NCBI GenBank assembly: GCA_008692225.1
Contig: VICG01000009.1
Coordinates: forward strand, 248,001 to 312,000
Direction of reading: 5' to 3'
Source: Monilinia fructicola
Taxonomy: Eukaryota > Ascomycota > Leotiomycetes > Helotiales > Sclerotiniaceae
DNA length: 64,000 nucleotides
Position 1 is the stretch's first letter. Each line of letters starts with the position of its first letter. The position numbers and the translations under genes are program-made. Below the pieces are notes generated by a model. That model did no database searches, was not told the origin of the DNA, and worked only from the letters and a program-made list of their open reading frames with translations. Below, piece after piece: positions 48,952 to 61,079 of this stretch.

Positions 48952-49770
48952 AAGGCTGAAAGGTATTGAGGGAAGATGAAATGCGATGAGATGAGATGAG
49001 ATGAGATAAAGACCAAGAACATCAAATTGATGTGGATATAGAGCAAGAGGAAGAGGAAAGCTGAACCTATACTTGGGGTTCTATTCTTTAAAAATACATT
49101 CAAGCCATAACAGGCAAAGAAATAGAGGATAAAACGGAACAAACAAACAAGAATTTCTCACACAAGGGATAAGGATAGATAAAAGTTATTTTGGGTGGCG
49201 GGACGTAAACGAAATTAAGCAAGCAAGCGTGCGTTATGGGTTCGGATCGGAAGAGTAAGAGGCGGGGGGGTTAGTAGAAAGGGAGGAAGGTGGAAGGGAA
49301 GGGAAGGGAAGGGGAGAAAAGGAGCTTAGGTTTCCAGGAGTGTGCGATTGATAGCTATTTTTTTACCTACCTCCCTACCTACCTATCTACCTAATGCTCA
49401 ATATATATGTATGTATGTATGTATGTATAATAGAACAAAAATAAAAACGAGAACAATACCACAACTAGATTGATTGATTAATCATCATCACCCATTAACT
49501 TGACGTCTCTTACACCACGCATATACATACATACATACATACATACACACATACATACATACCTACCTACCTACCTACCTACCTACCTACCTACCTACCT
49601 ACCTACCTACCTACCTACCTACCTACCTACCTACCTACCTACCTACCTACCTACCTACCTACCTACCTACCTATGGACAGCCCAGCCCAACATCATTTTT
49701 ATAAGAAAGATAATAAAATTTTTTTAAAAAATATATATATAATGATAATAATGATAATAATATGATAATA

Positions 49771-49808
<38 letters not shown>

Positions 49809-50115
49809 AATGATAATGATAATAATGATAATAATGATAATGATGAGAATGATGATAATAATATGATAATAATGATAAATTCCACTACCGGCATCCATGG
49901 ATGGCTGAAATACCCGTGGACTGACTTGACTGGTGGGAGCGGGAGATATGTATGAATAAATGAATGAATGAATGAATGATGGGTGATGGGTGATGGTGAT
50001 GGTGATGGTGATGGTGATGATAGAGTTTATATGATGTAATGTGATACGATACGATACGATACGATACGATACGATACGTTGATTTAAAATTGGTCGGTTC
50101 ATCTATCATCGTATG

Positions 50116-50162
<47 letters not shown>

Positions 50163-50356
50163 GGACGGTTGCTCCAGCTTCCTATGATGGAGGAGAAATA
50201 TATTTTGTGTCATCTGATCTGATCTGATCTGATCTGATGTCATGTCATGATGCGGCGCGCATCACGCAGCTAAGTAATTAAGTGAAGAAGTAGATAAATA
50301 TACGTTCCTGCCTCCTCTTCATGCATCGTCCCTCCACTGCGCCCCCACTACCTCCC
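48952..50356. other. Convergent 3' interval, dominated by simple repeats
   Basis: 1.4 kb between the elongase and CAS1-like genes, which are convergent. The first 350 bp is presumably 3' UTR with a GATGA repeat. The rest is the microsatellite cluster listed separately. No gene. Confidence 0.7.
49370..50240. repeat. Microsatellite cluster of at least seven different units
   Basis: In order: CTAC and GTAT (49368-49430); CATA (49523-49560); ACCT about 28 copies (49561-49673); ATGATA/GATGAT (49741-49880); GAAT (49953-49979); GGTGAT (49986-50018); GATAC about 7 copies (50043-50079); GATT about 11 copies (50116-50161); and TGATC about 4 copies (50211-50237). Confidence 0.9.
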
Positions 50357-53118
50357 TCACCCATAAACCCAATTCGCCACCCACATAACCACCAATAACC
50401 CCCCAACCCTCCACTTCAAATCCTCCCGCAAACCCCTCAAAACCCGATTCCTCACCCCCTTGACACTTGTCCTCCGACTCAGACTCTCATCTTCAAATCT
50501 GGAATGCTTGCGCCGTGTCCCTTCTCCATCTTCTAGCAGGGGTAGGAGAGCCGGTTTTGGTGTTGCTGTTTGTCCTGCTGCACTGGCGCTTGATTCGTAG
50601 CTTGCCGCAGATGATTGTCCTTGCCCCGGTCCCAACATACCCCCACCACCCCCATTGACAAGCCACTGTGTGATTCTCGCCGTGCTACCCTCTACCCTCC
50701 AAGCAACCCATCCGAAAATTATCGTCAACAACGCTCCCTCTGTCCACCTTCCCGCAACCCCCAACCTCAGGATCCCCTTGAGATCCGCCGCCATCCAAAT
50801 ATGACTCTGCAAGACGAAAGTCTCCAGACTGCATCTCCCTAACCATGCAAAAAGCGTAGAATGATAATTCCTCAAGGTTCGATGCGAATTTCTCAGTGTG
50901 ATGAAGGCAAGAATTGGGATACAGGAGATGTAAGGATGCCACCAGAGATAATCTTCTCTATCGGGGGATCGTTGAGTCAAGAGACGAAAGCCTGGGAGGA
51001 GGATGAGAGAGGCGGTGATGGTGATAGTCTTAAAAAGAGTTGGGTAACGAGCGATTGGTCGAAGAAGGATGTCGATTTTGGATGTGCAACTTATGGAGGC
51101 GGATTTGATACGTGTGAGACGTGAGTAAAGGATTGCTGTCGTCATGCCGATGTAAACAATAAACATATCGATCGAGGTACGGTATCTCCATTCATTTATA
51201 TTCCACGAAATGGCACATGAATACTTGAGGATAAAAGCTAGAGCTTCCAAGATCCCAGGTATCTTAATGCAACCCGTGGTAAGAAGGGCTGAAAGAAGAA
51301 TCTTCCCCAATAAAAACCCCGCGCTAGAATTATTCTCTCGTTTTATCTTCAAGGTAAAGTAGACGACCAAGAACCAGAAGCTGACAAGTGGAACAAAATA
51401 ATGAGCCATATAATCAGTTCGCATCATGTATGCCAGAGAACAAGTTAATAAATTGAGTCGAATTAAAACACTGGCGACTCGCTTGAAAGAGTAATCTTCT
51501 CTCTTCAGGAAGTACATAGTATGTCCATATCCTGTCATGAAGAGATAACCAGCAACCAGATTCCGCATAATTTCGAATAACCATAGGGTTTTTGACCCAT
51601 GAGTATAGTGATAAATGAGAATCAAGAACTGCATCCATCCTTTCCACTCATCGGTTTGATCTCTCGAAAGGAACCCATGATCAAAGGAATGAACACCGAC
51701 TTCATGGATTCCTCTCGAGGAGCTTGATGAGCTACTCGGTCGGATAGAGACAAGACCGGCAATAAATACAACCAAAGAAGCGATAAGAAATTCCCTCCTA
51801 TGAAATTGCTTATGCTCCTTTTCAAATAACTGGGTCCTATCAGCATAATAGCAATAACACACCGCCAGAGCCAAAGTCATAAGAGCACCAAGAACCTCTG
51901 ATTGAGGTAACAGCCGACCAACTCTTAAGAAATGCTTACGGCGTAACAAAAAGATACAAGGAAGTAGTATCATCCCAACCAGAATGAGAAGCCATTGAAT
52001 AGCATTAGGTTGTCGATAATTATTACAACAAGTTCGTTCGTAAGGATAACCTCGTTCGACTGCATCCGCATTACAGCGTAGGTTAAGTAAAACATCCGCT
52101 TTTCGATGCGCCACATTATCAACCACATGTAATCCACTCTCCTCATATTCTCCTCGGCCACCCCAAGTCATAAGCGAAAAACTCCAAACGACATCTGCTT
52201 CGGAATGTGCCGAAACTTGTTGCAAATAATCATTCATTTGGTCAATTTTTTCCGGTGTGATGGTCTCTTCACGAGATGGCGATAAAGCCTGATACCAGGG
52301 TACCTGTACCGGTGCCAATAGCAAGAAATTCGGAGATTTCCTTCTCGAAGGAAATGGCTGTGAAGATGCTGCCCGTAGAGCATGTTCTCCCCCATCATGA
52401 TCCATGAAAGGAATAACATGTTCAATCGAATCCCGAAAGTCCTTGAAGAAATTCTCCTGTCCATGTCTCGCATACCATAATCCTGGAGACCCCAACAATA
52501 TCAACCCGGCACTCTCATCCATTTTTGAATCTTCCGTCGGGTTCGCATCAAACTTCTTTAACTCGCGATCCAGTCCCGTAGAATTTAAATAAGGATCCCA
52601 GATAAATTGAACCCTAACACCCGAAGAGTTAAACTCCAAATCCTTATGTTTCTCCTCCATATCCAAATGCTCCGTAATTTCCTCCTCTGCCCTCTCTTGA
52701 TCCATCTTCTTTGCAACGGCCCAGAAAATTTGTCTAGTGGTTGAATCCCCAATGAAAACCAATCTGCGTTCCTTGAAACATTCTTGTATATCTTTCCGCT
52801 TGTATTCATACATCATACACCCGGGGGGTTGCCAATTTTGAAAAGGATTTCGAGAGCTCCATCTTGGGCCCGGGTCTAGCCATTGTCCTTTGTTGAGTAG
52901 GGCACCGCATTTGTATGGATCGTTGATATCTGCGATATTGATCATTAGTACGTGATTGCAACAAGTATCTTGGGACAGGAAATTGGGAGATTACCTATCC
53001 AGCAATATCTATAAATAACACACGCAATGATGAGCGAAAGGAGAAACTGAAAACCCTTTTCAGCCACCGTCGCAATTCGATTCGGTGCAGAAGGAAGCGT
53101 CAACCTAAGACGAGACAT
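50357..53118 (-). CDS. CAS1-like glycan O-acyltransferase (PC-esterase plus 10-TM domain)
   Basis: Exon 1 is 53118-52995 and exon 2 is 52929-50357, with a 65-bp intron (GTAATC..ATCGCAG, CTAAT branch), giving 898 residues. The start MSRLRLTLPSAPNRIATVAE is followed by a signal-anchor helix (FQFLLSLIIACVIYRYCWI). The luminal domain carries the GDS nucleophile motif RRLVFIGDSTTRQ (Ser about 104), as in the PC-esterase half of CAS1/CASD1 proteins. From about residue 350 at least ten hydrophobic helices follow (for example IQWLLILVGMILLPCIFLL and FVPLVSFWFLVVYFTL), including FLILIYHYTHGSK, FMTGYGHT and the terminal SLETFVLQSHIW region typical of the acyltransferase. Cryptococcus Cas1 and human CASD1 O-acetylate glycans in the Golgi. 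Acylation of a cell-wall or secreted glycan is inferred. The C-terminal tail is basic and Ser-rich. No frameshift. Confidence 0.9.
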
Positions 53119-53478
53119 TTCTGTGCAGTAATGCAATCCTCCTGTCAACCCCCGATCTGATCTACTCCATCCGAGTATTAAGCTTCCGTCCAATCCAGCC
53201 CAATCCGTTTGCGATCAAAGAAAGCAAATCAAGCTCAATTCGCATTCGAAAACAGGCCAACAATGCTACCTATCAATCGTGCGATATCAAATCTAGCCCA
53301 CTCTCGACTTGGCATAAAGTTTTATCTTTCGTTCACGTCAAATCCAGTTGCAGTTACCTTTGGCTCCGATCTCATTGATTTGCTCCGCGACAGGAAGGAA
53401 GACTCAACCTCCACGTCTAATAAGAAAGGAGAAGAGAAGGAGGAGGAGAAGAGGAAGAGGAAGAAGAACATGCCTACC

Positions 53479-53928
53479 TCAATAAGAATTCCAGGATCTT
53501 ATGTTTGGTAGCAAAAGAGGGTAGGGTAGGGTAAGTACATCCATCCCATCGCATCCGATTCCCATTGTGCCATAAAGTCTTGGCTTCTCCTCATCATTCC
53601 ATTCGAGCAAATGAAAAAGACCAAAAGGTACCCCAATCGTCGTCACTCCGCTAGCTCTATCCTTGCACCCCAGCATGACTAATTGACTGAATACAGAGTA
53701 AGTAGTAACTGGAAGTAACAAGTACACCCTCATGGATTCACCCACCGCACGCTGTCGTATCTCGGCCCTCTCGCAAAAGCAGAAATCGCATGTGCATCCA
53801 AGAATGAATGATGCATTTTCTGGTGTTACTCTACTTTGCGATCCCCCATCGCATCCAATGATCTCACCACAAAGATTCTTGCCAATACGGATATAAGGCA
53901 CATCAAACCAATGCCAAGAACCATCCAT
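53479..53928 (-). CDS. Possible small hypothetical protein
   Basis: A 149-residue open frame beginning MDGSWHWFDVPYIRIGKNL, Cys-rich in the middle (GCTCDFCFCERAEIRQ). It is not low-complexity and reads like protein, but I recognise no family, see no splice or promoter support, and it sits within 400 bp of the CAS1-like start. It could equally be a chance frame. Confidence 0.25.
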   Translation of the reverse strand: MDGSWHWFDVPYIRIGKNLCGEIIGCDGGSQSRVTPENASFILGCTCDFCFCERAEIRQRAVGESMRVYLLLPVTTYSVFSQLVMLGCKDRASGVTTIGVPFGLFHLLEWNDEEKPRLYGTMGIGCDGMDVLTLPYPLLLPNIRSWNSY

Positions 53929-55295
53929 ATGCGTCCAAGATATCAGCCTCTCCCCAAAATGTTCTTGGAGTGAATCTTTTTTACGTTAACTATTCAGCTT
54001 TCTCTCGTCTTTGACGCGCACTTCCGATTTCTTCTACTGAGGTCGTCCTCATCCTCATCTCCATTATCAGTATCATTGTCATTGTCGTCGTATCCGCATT
54101 CATCCTCTCATCAATCCAATACCCGAAACACCACCCGCCCTGGCTGGGCATCCCATAAATCATGCCAAACCCCCAAACATATAAAAAGTGGATGAAAAAG
54201 TAACAAAACCGTCCAATGAAGTACAAGACCAGTGAACAAAATCTTGGCTTTCGTGTCTTGGCGTTCCAATTTCGTAACCCCTGACCAAGTGTTATCAGAT
54301 ACTAATACGGAGTAGAAATACTGTAGACGTGAAATGGAAAAAAAAGCCACTTCGAATCCCCAACCTTACAGGAGCATCAGGCACGAGAATCCAAGGCTCA
54401 CAGCCTCACACCAGCCACATTCCCGAAGCGACGGAAATTAATTCCTCCGACCCGATCGATCCATGATAAAAATTTCTCTTCAAGGTGCCTCCCCTCTGCT
54501 CAAATCAAATGCGAACTCGTTCGCGTGCGGATGGAACTTCTTCTTCCTACGTACATACCTACCTCCCGGTTCGGTATGGATTGATTGACGCATCACAATA
54601 GTCAACATGAAACGCATCATGTAGAATGCACCAAGACGTCAAGTATTCCCTTCTCCTCTCCGCCCCTCTTCTTCCTTTCCCATCACCTCCTCCCCGTCTT
54701 CTACCTCGCTCGATCATTCCTCCCCCAAGGAACCCCAAGAACGATCTAGAGCTGGATACCCTACTCTTGGCTTTGCCCTTGCCCTTGCGCATCCGATGTC
54801 AAGCGTCAAGGATAGAGCCATGAGTAGCGCGTACAAGACGAGAAAAAACCCTACGGCCAACGACCTTTGAGTGCGGAACCGCCTTTTGCTAGATAGGTGG
54901 ATTTCGCAATTTGTAGTTGGTACATTTGTTGGTGCTGTGTGATGTGCGGGATTGGAGATGGGGGGTGGCGCGTGGCGCGTGTTTGTTTGCTTGTCTGGTT
55001 ACTTATGGGAAGGTGTGTGTGTGTGTGTGTGTGTTTGAATGTGAGTTATATGGCGGAGAAGGAATACATAGTTCTGTTATTCATTGGGAATTCATCGGTG
55101 CATTCAATATCTACTTCTATCTTCAGGTTCTGAATATTCATCACAGGTGATGAATTGCCCCGTCCATTCTTATCAGGATCAAGGTTTCACCGTGAGAACT
55201 TGTCCATCAGATAAAATCAACCGAAAATTATCCATCACCGCCACCATCACCGCCACCATCACCACAATATGGCCCCCAACATCAAATGTCTGTAC
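53929..55295. other. Intergenic, no gene seen
   Basis: 1.4 kb with short ORFs only. A GT dinucleotide run lies at about 55013-55033 and CACCGCCACCAT repeats at about 55239-55264. No recognisable feature. Confidence 0.45.
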
Positions 55296-57352
55296 CTAAA
55301 CTCTTGGCTTGAATCTCTTTGGCACAAGTTCTCCGCCTAACAGAGCTCTCTTCAACGCCTTCGCCTTATTACTCACTGGATTTGGTCCATTCAAGGTAGT
55401 ATTATATGTAGCATCCTCTGGCAAAATCTCGAATTGCATCGTGGCGTTGCCCTCTCTAAAGGTGCTCTTGGGAGTTCCAACGCTCAAATACGTCTTGTTG
55501 GTAATGATATCAATGGTACCAGTTTGGATATCCTTTCTACCAATGACCCGCTCGAAGATCTCCAGCGCAGCAAGCGGTTGGAAGAAGGGAACCAAGTGGC
55601 CAGCTTCGTAAATGCGGGAGAAGGAAAAGAGCCCGGATTGTTTGACTTGGCCGTGCACGATGGAGTCAGAAGTGGTGATGTTGGCATAACCAGCGGAAGC
55701 GAAGTTGGGGGCGTTGATTAGGTCGGCAATGACTTCTCCGCCTAGCCAATTGCAGCTGTGGGTTGGATTAGCGTGGGAATGTATGGGTTGAGAATCTGGA
55801 GTGCTTACTTGTAATCGGCATCACCAAACATCATGTGAACGGCGACTCCTTGGTTGAGCAATTCTGCTACTGCCGCAACAGTGCCAAGCTCACGACTGTT
55901 ATGCATTAGTAACGTCTCTAAAGATGTCTGACTTGGACTTACCCATCATCACCAGTCGAGGCAAAAGCACGGGATACTGCATTCGAGGAACCTGTGTAGT
56001 TTTGGAAGGCACCAATCGCAGTTTGTACCTTGGGGGTATTGAGATATGACCTATAATAAGTATATGGGAAAGGATTTGGCACCAATTCTCTCACGTCATA
56101 TTCATCTCTACCCAAATAATCATCGTAAAGTAGCTCTACGATATTTGCGCAGAAGTAATCTGCAGCTAGACAAATACTATCGATACCTCTTGCTGCACAA
56201 TCGTTGAGTTGATCAACGCAATTTCCGGCACCATAGAGGTTGTTGTACATCTCGGATTGAACGCTCGCATTGAAAGGGGAATAATCATATGTGTTGCCAG
56301 GTGAGACCGTGAAGTTGTAGAAAGCTTGATATTGGACGATTGGATCAAACCAACCATTCCCGATGAAGACAGAGTCGATGGTGATTTGCGCGGCCCCGGG
56401 AATATTCTTGGCGTTTTGACTTTGGATATATGCATTGTAGATTGGACCGTAATGACCGCCATAACTTTCAGTTGCAAAGTTGAATCCGTTTCGAGAGTAT
56501 TGGGGGAAAGCACCCATGAATCCTTGCACTGTTTTCCACTAATATAAAATCAATATAGCTCCATGAGAAACCGTGAACAGAACCTACGAAGTTTGGTGCA
56601 CCAGCTAGAGTATTGTTAGCCGTAAGACTTTGATTCCCATAACTGTAAGTTCCACAGTTTGACTCTTGTGCATAATCTGGGCAAATGGCATCTGGTAACG
56701 TGATAATGTAACCTGTGTTAGGATCAACATATCCATTGACCGGAGTCGAGTATGAGAAGCCGACCTAGCAAATGTCAGTTTCAATCCGAGTCTATGAGTT
56801 TTCAAAATAAGAGATTACATACTTGAGTTGGCTGATCAATATAAAGCATATTGCTAACATTGCTCCAGGAATAAGGATTATTAATCACATTTCCTTTTGC
56901 ATCAATAGAACATGGCCCATGTTCCTCGAACAAACCAATCATAGAAGATGAACCAGGTCCTCCATTAATCCAGGTGGTTAATGGGGCTTCAGATGCATTG
57001 CCATTGCGAGCCTCGAAGAACCACCTGTAGTGAGATGTCAGTATATGAAGACTCCAATTGAATGACAGACAATTGCAAAGAGTTCATTTGAACGAGAGTC
57101 TGATAGTGAACGAAAGAGTCCGGCTGCCCAAAGAAACTCATACCAAAAAATATGTTCATTCTCCCCAACATCCACATAACCCGAGTAACTCTTAACGTTA
57201 CTGTCCAACTCACAGATACCGGTTGGAACCTGCTTATATCTAACCTGCAAGTCAAGATTACCCTTTGTAGTAATGAGATCCGTGGGTGCCTTGACGAATT
57301 GAGCCGTAGCTGTAGTTACAGCTACGAACAGGAGGGGAATTGAGGAATACAT
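55296..57352 (-). CDS. Secreted serine carboxypeptidase, S10 family (carboxypeptidase S1 type)
   Basis: Minus-strand exons: 57352-57144, 57024-56823, 56764-56588, 56538-55943, 55895-55809, 55755-55296, giving 576 residues. The five introns are 47-119 bp and all phases agree. The start [19 protein letters not shown] is a clear signal peptide. Family signatures: [20 protein letters not shown] (oxyanion region), [12 protein letters not shown] (nucleophile Ser about 221, in the TESYGG form usual for the S1-type branch), GDADYNCNWLGG (Asp about 422) and [12 protein letters not shown] (His about 477). The triad is complete, so an active extracellular or vacuolar exopeptidase removing C-terminal residues at acid pH is expected. 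Several N-x-S/T sites fit glycosylation. The next gene on the same strand is a second S10 enzyme. No frameshift. Confidence 0.93.
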
Positions 57353-58044
57353 GCTTGATTTGATAACATATATTTGGGAACGATATTGAGAAGAGGGAAG
57401 AGATTGGGGAGAGGAGGGAGAAGTACAAGAAGTATAAGAAGAGGAGATGATGGCAAATGAACAATACAAAGTCAAAATCCAATCCAATCCAATCCAATCT
57501 AACAAACCAAAGAAAGAGCCATAACTTGGAAAACCTTAGGAACAGTCCCAAATTACCTACCTCCCTACGTACCTAAGGTTATCTCCCTAGACGAACTCAA
57601 AAATCAGAGCGGGGTTTCCACCTGCATGCACGACACCACATCAAGGATATCCATATGTGCTGTACAGTATATATACCATGCCGGCGCAACCGTGCCTGCA
57701 TTACCGTCAATCGTAAATCGTAAATCGTAAATTGTAGTGTACAGTCCGGAGCACAGAGTATAGTACTGTACTGTATGTACAATCCACTCTTTAAACATTT
57801 TGACCTTTGGATCTTTTAACCTTTAACGTGGAAACCTTTAGTTCCAACCTTGCAAAACCCTAACCATCAATCCATCTCAAAGTCCTTTCAATCATACTGT
57901 ACCTTATCTACCTACTAGGTACCCACTTCTTTGGAATTCCTCTCTTTATCCTTTCCCAATAGCTCTAGAACGCAGCTTTGAGCTCGGATTCTGAATCCCG
58001 TTGGCACAATTTGTATGTAAATACCTAGGTAGTTAGTTACAGTA
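57353..58044. promoter_or_regulatory. Upstream region of the S1-type carboxypeptidase
   Basis: About 690 bp. A GAGGAG/AAGAAGTATAAG purine-rich patch (57398-57445), AATCC repeats (57478-57499), GTAC-rich sequence at 57762-57782 and one TACCTAGGTA (58022-58031) lie here. No ORF supported. Confidence 0.35.
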
Positions 58045-58388
58045 TCCCCTATAATGCTAGCAATTGACACATTCGCTTAACAGGGACCATACCGACTAGC
58101 TAAATCATTAGGATTCTCGAAATATAAAAGAATATCTCTACATATTTGATAAATTAAATTTATATTTATATAAAATTTGTTATAAAAAGATATACATATA
58201 TACTTTAAGTAATTTTTAAGTATATACTTTCTTTTAAAAATTTAAAATATTAACAAATCTAAGCAAAATAGCTTTTTAATTATAAGTATTTATAAAAGCT
58301 ATTTTAACTCTAAATGATTAATTATATTGAATCATTCATAATATTTGCATGGATTATCTAATGTGTCGATTGCTAGCATTCTAGGGGA
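58045..58388. mobile_element. 344-bp MITE with 29-bp near-perfect TIRs and TA target sites
   Basis: The left end TCCCCTATAATGCTAGCAAT plus TGACACATT and the inverted right end (rc of 58360-58388) match at 27 of 29 positions. TA flanks both sides (58043-58044 and 58389-58390), fitting a Tc1/mariner-type target duplication. The core is AT-rich and noncoding. Both mismatches are single substitutions (T/G and T/C). Confidence 0.87.
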
Positions 58389-59281
58389 TAGTATATAGTA
58401 TGTAGTATATAGTGTATAGTATGTTATATATAGTATATAGTGTAGTATATAGTATATAGTCTTTAGTATCTAATATCTACTTAGTGATCTCTAATCTTTA
58501 ATCTCTAGTCTCTAATCTCTAGTATCGAGGTTTAATTACCTTATAATAATATAACATAATATAACATAATATGAAATAACTATAAACCTGATAAGAGCTA
58601 CTTATTGATATGTATACGAACAAGAGCTAAGACTAACCAGACAAGGTATCTAAACCAAATACCTAAACCAAGCCTCCATCCCCTTCATCCCATCCACCCC
58701 CTCCCAAAAAAGAAGGACGATAACATCCTCCATATAATACATATAAAACCTAGTACCCAGCCAGTACTCAGTACCCAGCACCCAAGTCCTAGTTCGCTCG
58801 TATCCATAACCCTACCGACCTACCGTCCCTATCTATCAAGAAAGCACCGAGGTACTGTACTAACCTACTGCACCTAGTTCTACCTATCAACCAAAACCCT
58901 ATCAACCATCACGCATCCGAATCCCCAAACCTATCTACCAACATCATCCATCCATCCACCCACCCAATCACCCATTGAAACAATACCACCGCGCACCACC
59001 ACCACAACCACAACCACAACGGTCAACCACAACCTCCGTTGACTATACCATCCATACTGTACCATTTCTGCACCCCTGCACCGGCCCCATTCTAACTGCA
59101 GAGCCGGTCCATTAACAAGCCGATGCCGATCCCACTTCCGAACCTCATTCCGATGATTTATTATACCTATCTATCTACATATCTACACATCTACACATCT
59201 CTCTGACTCCCATACATATCCGATTCCCCAGAATGCTAAAAATGAACACGTTAGCTGATCCGGACATATATACAGTACTAC
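58389..59281. other. Intergenic, no gene seen
   Basis: TATAGTAT repeats run from 58389 to about 58480, then TCTCTAATCT and ATATAACATA repeats to about 58575, followed by C/A-rich sequence with CCATC and CCACAA repeats (58940-59035). A 90-residue frame at 58605-58877 is low-complexity and unsupported. Confidence 0.5.
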
Positions 59282-61079
59282 ACTCGGCCGAGTCCTAACA
59301 AAGGCTTAGGCGAATATAAAACCAGCAATGATTTAACGAAACCTCGATACGATCTTATATGAATTACAAGTGTTAAAGATTTAGTATTTTGATATTTGCG
59401 AGAAAAATTTCATATGATGAAAACTGATTTTCAAAAGAATACTAATCTTATAGAGTTAAGGATTTTAAAGATTTTTTAATAGATCTTTTAAAGTTATAAT
59501 ACAAATTATTAAAATTTTATAATATCTATTATATATGTATATATATATATATATATATTAATATAGTCCGCGTAGCTTAGCTATATTTAGATTAAATCGA
59601 TTAAGAATTTACTACTATATAGAAATAGTTCCTAATTTTTTTAGCTTTATAAAACTTTACTTTTCGCTTAAACTAATCTATTATCTAATTATAACTTATA
59701 AATCGATTTATAATTTAAATAAATATTTATAATAAGTTTCTTAAATATCAAATAAGTAATTATTTATAATTTAAATAAATATTTATAATAAGTTTCTTAA
59801 ATATCAAATAAGTAATTATTTATAATTTTATTAAATTTTTTTAATACTTGAAAATCTTTATTTTTAAAAAATATATTAAATTTGATAATTTTAATAAAAT
59901 TTAATATTAATCTTTAAATCTTTTATTTCTTATTTACTATAAGACTTTTAAATTTTATAAATCCTATTCTAGTTCTTCTCTCTTTAATTAATTTAAAATT
60001 ATATAAATATTTTTCCCTTTAAATATTAAGATTATAAAAAAGTTTCTAAATAAATATATAAAATATCAAATAAAAATTATTAATTAAATAGAAAATAATA
60101 CTTTTAAATTAGATTATAAAGAATTAATATTAAAAGGATTAATAGATTTAAAAAAAAGGTTTCTAGAAGCTTATAATAATTAATTAATTAATACTAAAAA
60201 TAGGAATAGTATATTCTATATATATAATTAAATATAGGCTTAATTTATATACTTAAGTAAAGATTGTATAGCTTAATAATAACTCGAGCGCGTTTTTAAA
60301 AGAGGTATAGGCGAATATAAAACTTATAACTATTTAACGAAACTTTAATATAATTTTATATAATGAATATATATATATAATTTAGTATTTTAATATCTTT
60401 CTATAAAGTTTTATATATTATAAAAATTATTTTTAAACGAATAATAATACTATAAAGTTAATGATTTGAGAAAATTTTAGAATTTATTAATATATTAATT
60501 TAAAATTCAACGACATATGAATTTTAAAAAATAAAATTATAAAAAAAATAATATAAGCTTTAAAGTTTTAGTAAATATTTTTAGAATCTGATATTTTTTA
60601 TTATATTAATATATATATGAATATAAAAAATAAAAAATTCAAATCTCTAATAAAAAAATATGCTTATATAATCTAAATAAGCTAATTTACTCTTTTGAAA
60701 ATCGTAAATTTTCCTATATTTTTTACTTTATTAATATATATTTTAAATATTAGTAAAGATATAAAAGTTCTAAAATAAGCTATTTAAAATTTAGCTTTTA
60801 TTTTATTATTTAATAGAATTAGATAAGTTCAATTATAATATTTGTTAAACTATTTAATATTTATATAAATCTTTAATTTTTTAATAAGTTTTTTATATTT
60901 ATACATTTTATTATATTATTATTCATTTAATATTAAGCTTTATAATATAAAATTCTTATAGTAAATATATAAATACTAAATCTATAATAAGTATACATTT
61001 TATAAAATTATATTAAGGTTCTATTAAATAATTATAAGTTATACTTTTGCGTATATCTCTTTTTAAAACCCGCCCGAGT
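59282..61079. mobile_element. 1.8-kb RIP-like island with two copies of a TIR element end
   Basis: Three related ends are present. ACTCGGCCGAG..AGGCGAATATAAAAC starts at 59282, ACTCGAGCGCG..AGGCGAATATAAAAC starts at 60282 (exactly 1000 bp later, similarity continuing about 200 bp), and ACTCGGGCGGG.. reads inwards from 61079 on the other strand. The 60282/61079 pair matches over about 85 bp and bounds a 798-bp unit. Differences are mostly transitions and the DNA is almost pure A/T with no coding capacity, as expected after repeat-induced point mutation. Only the first about 150 bp of the left copy keeps G/C. Confidence 0.7.
59707..59828. repeat. 56-bp tandem duplication inside the AT island
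   Basis: 59707-59762 and 59763-59818 appear identical, followed by the first about 10 bases of a third copy. Confidence 0.9.

Noticed and set aside
30770..61079. Coding transposase or retrotransposon in the AT islands
   Set aside because: No frame of useful length survives on either strand; only terminal repeats and composition support a mobile origin.
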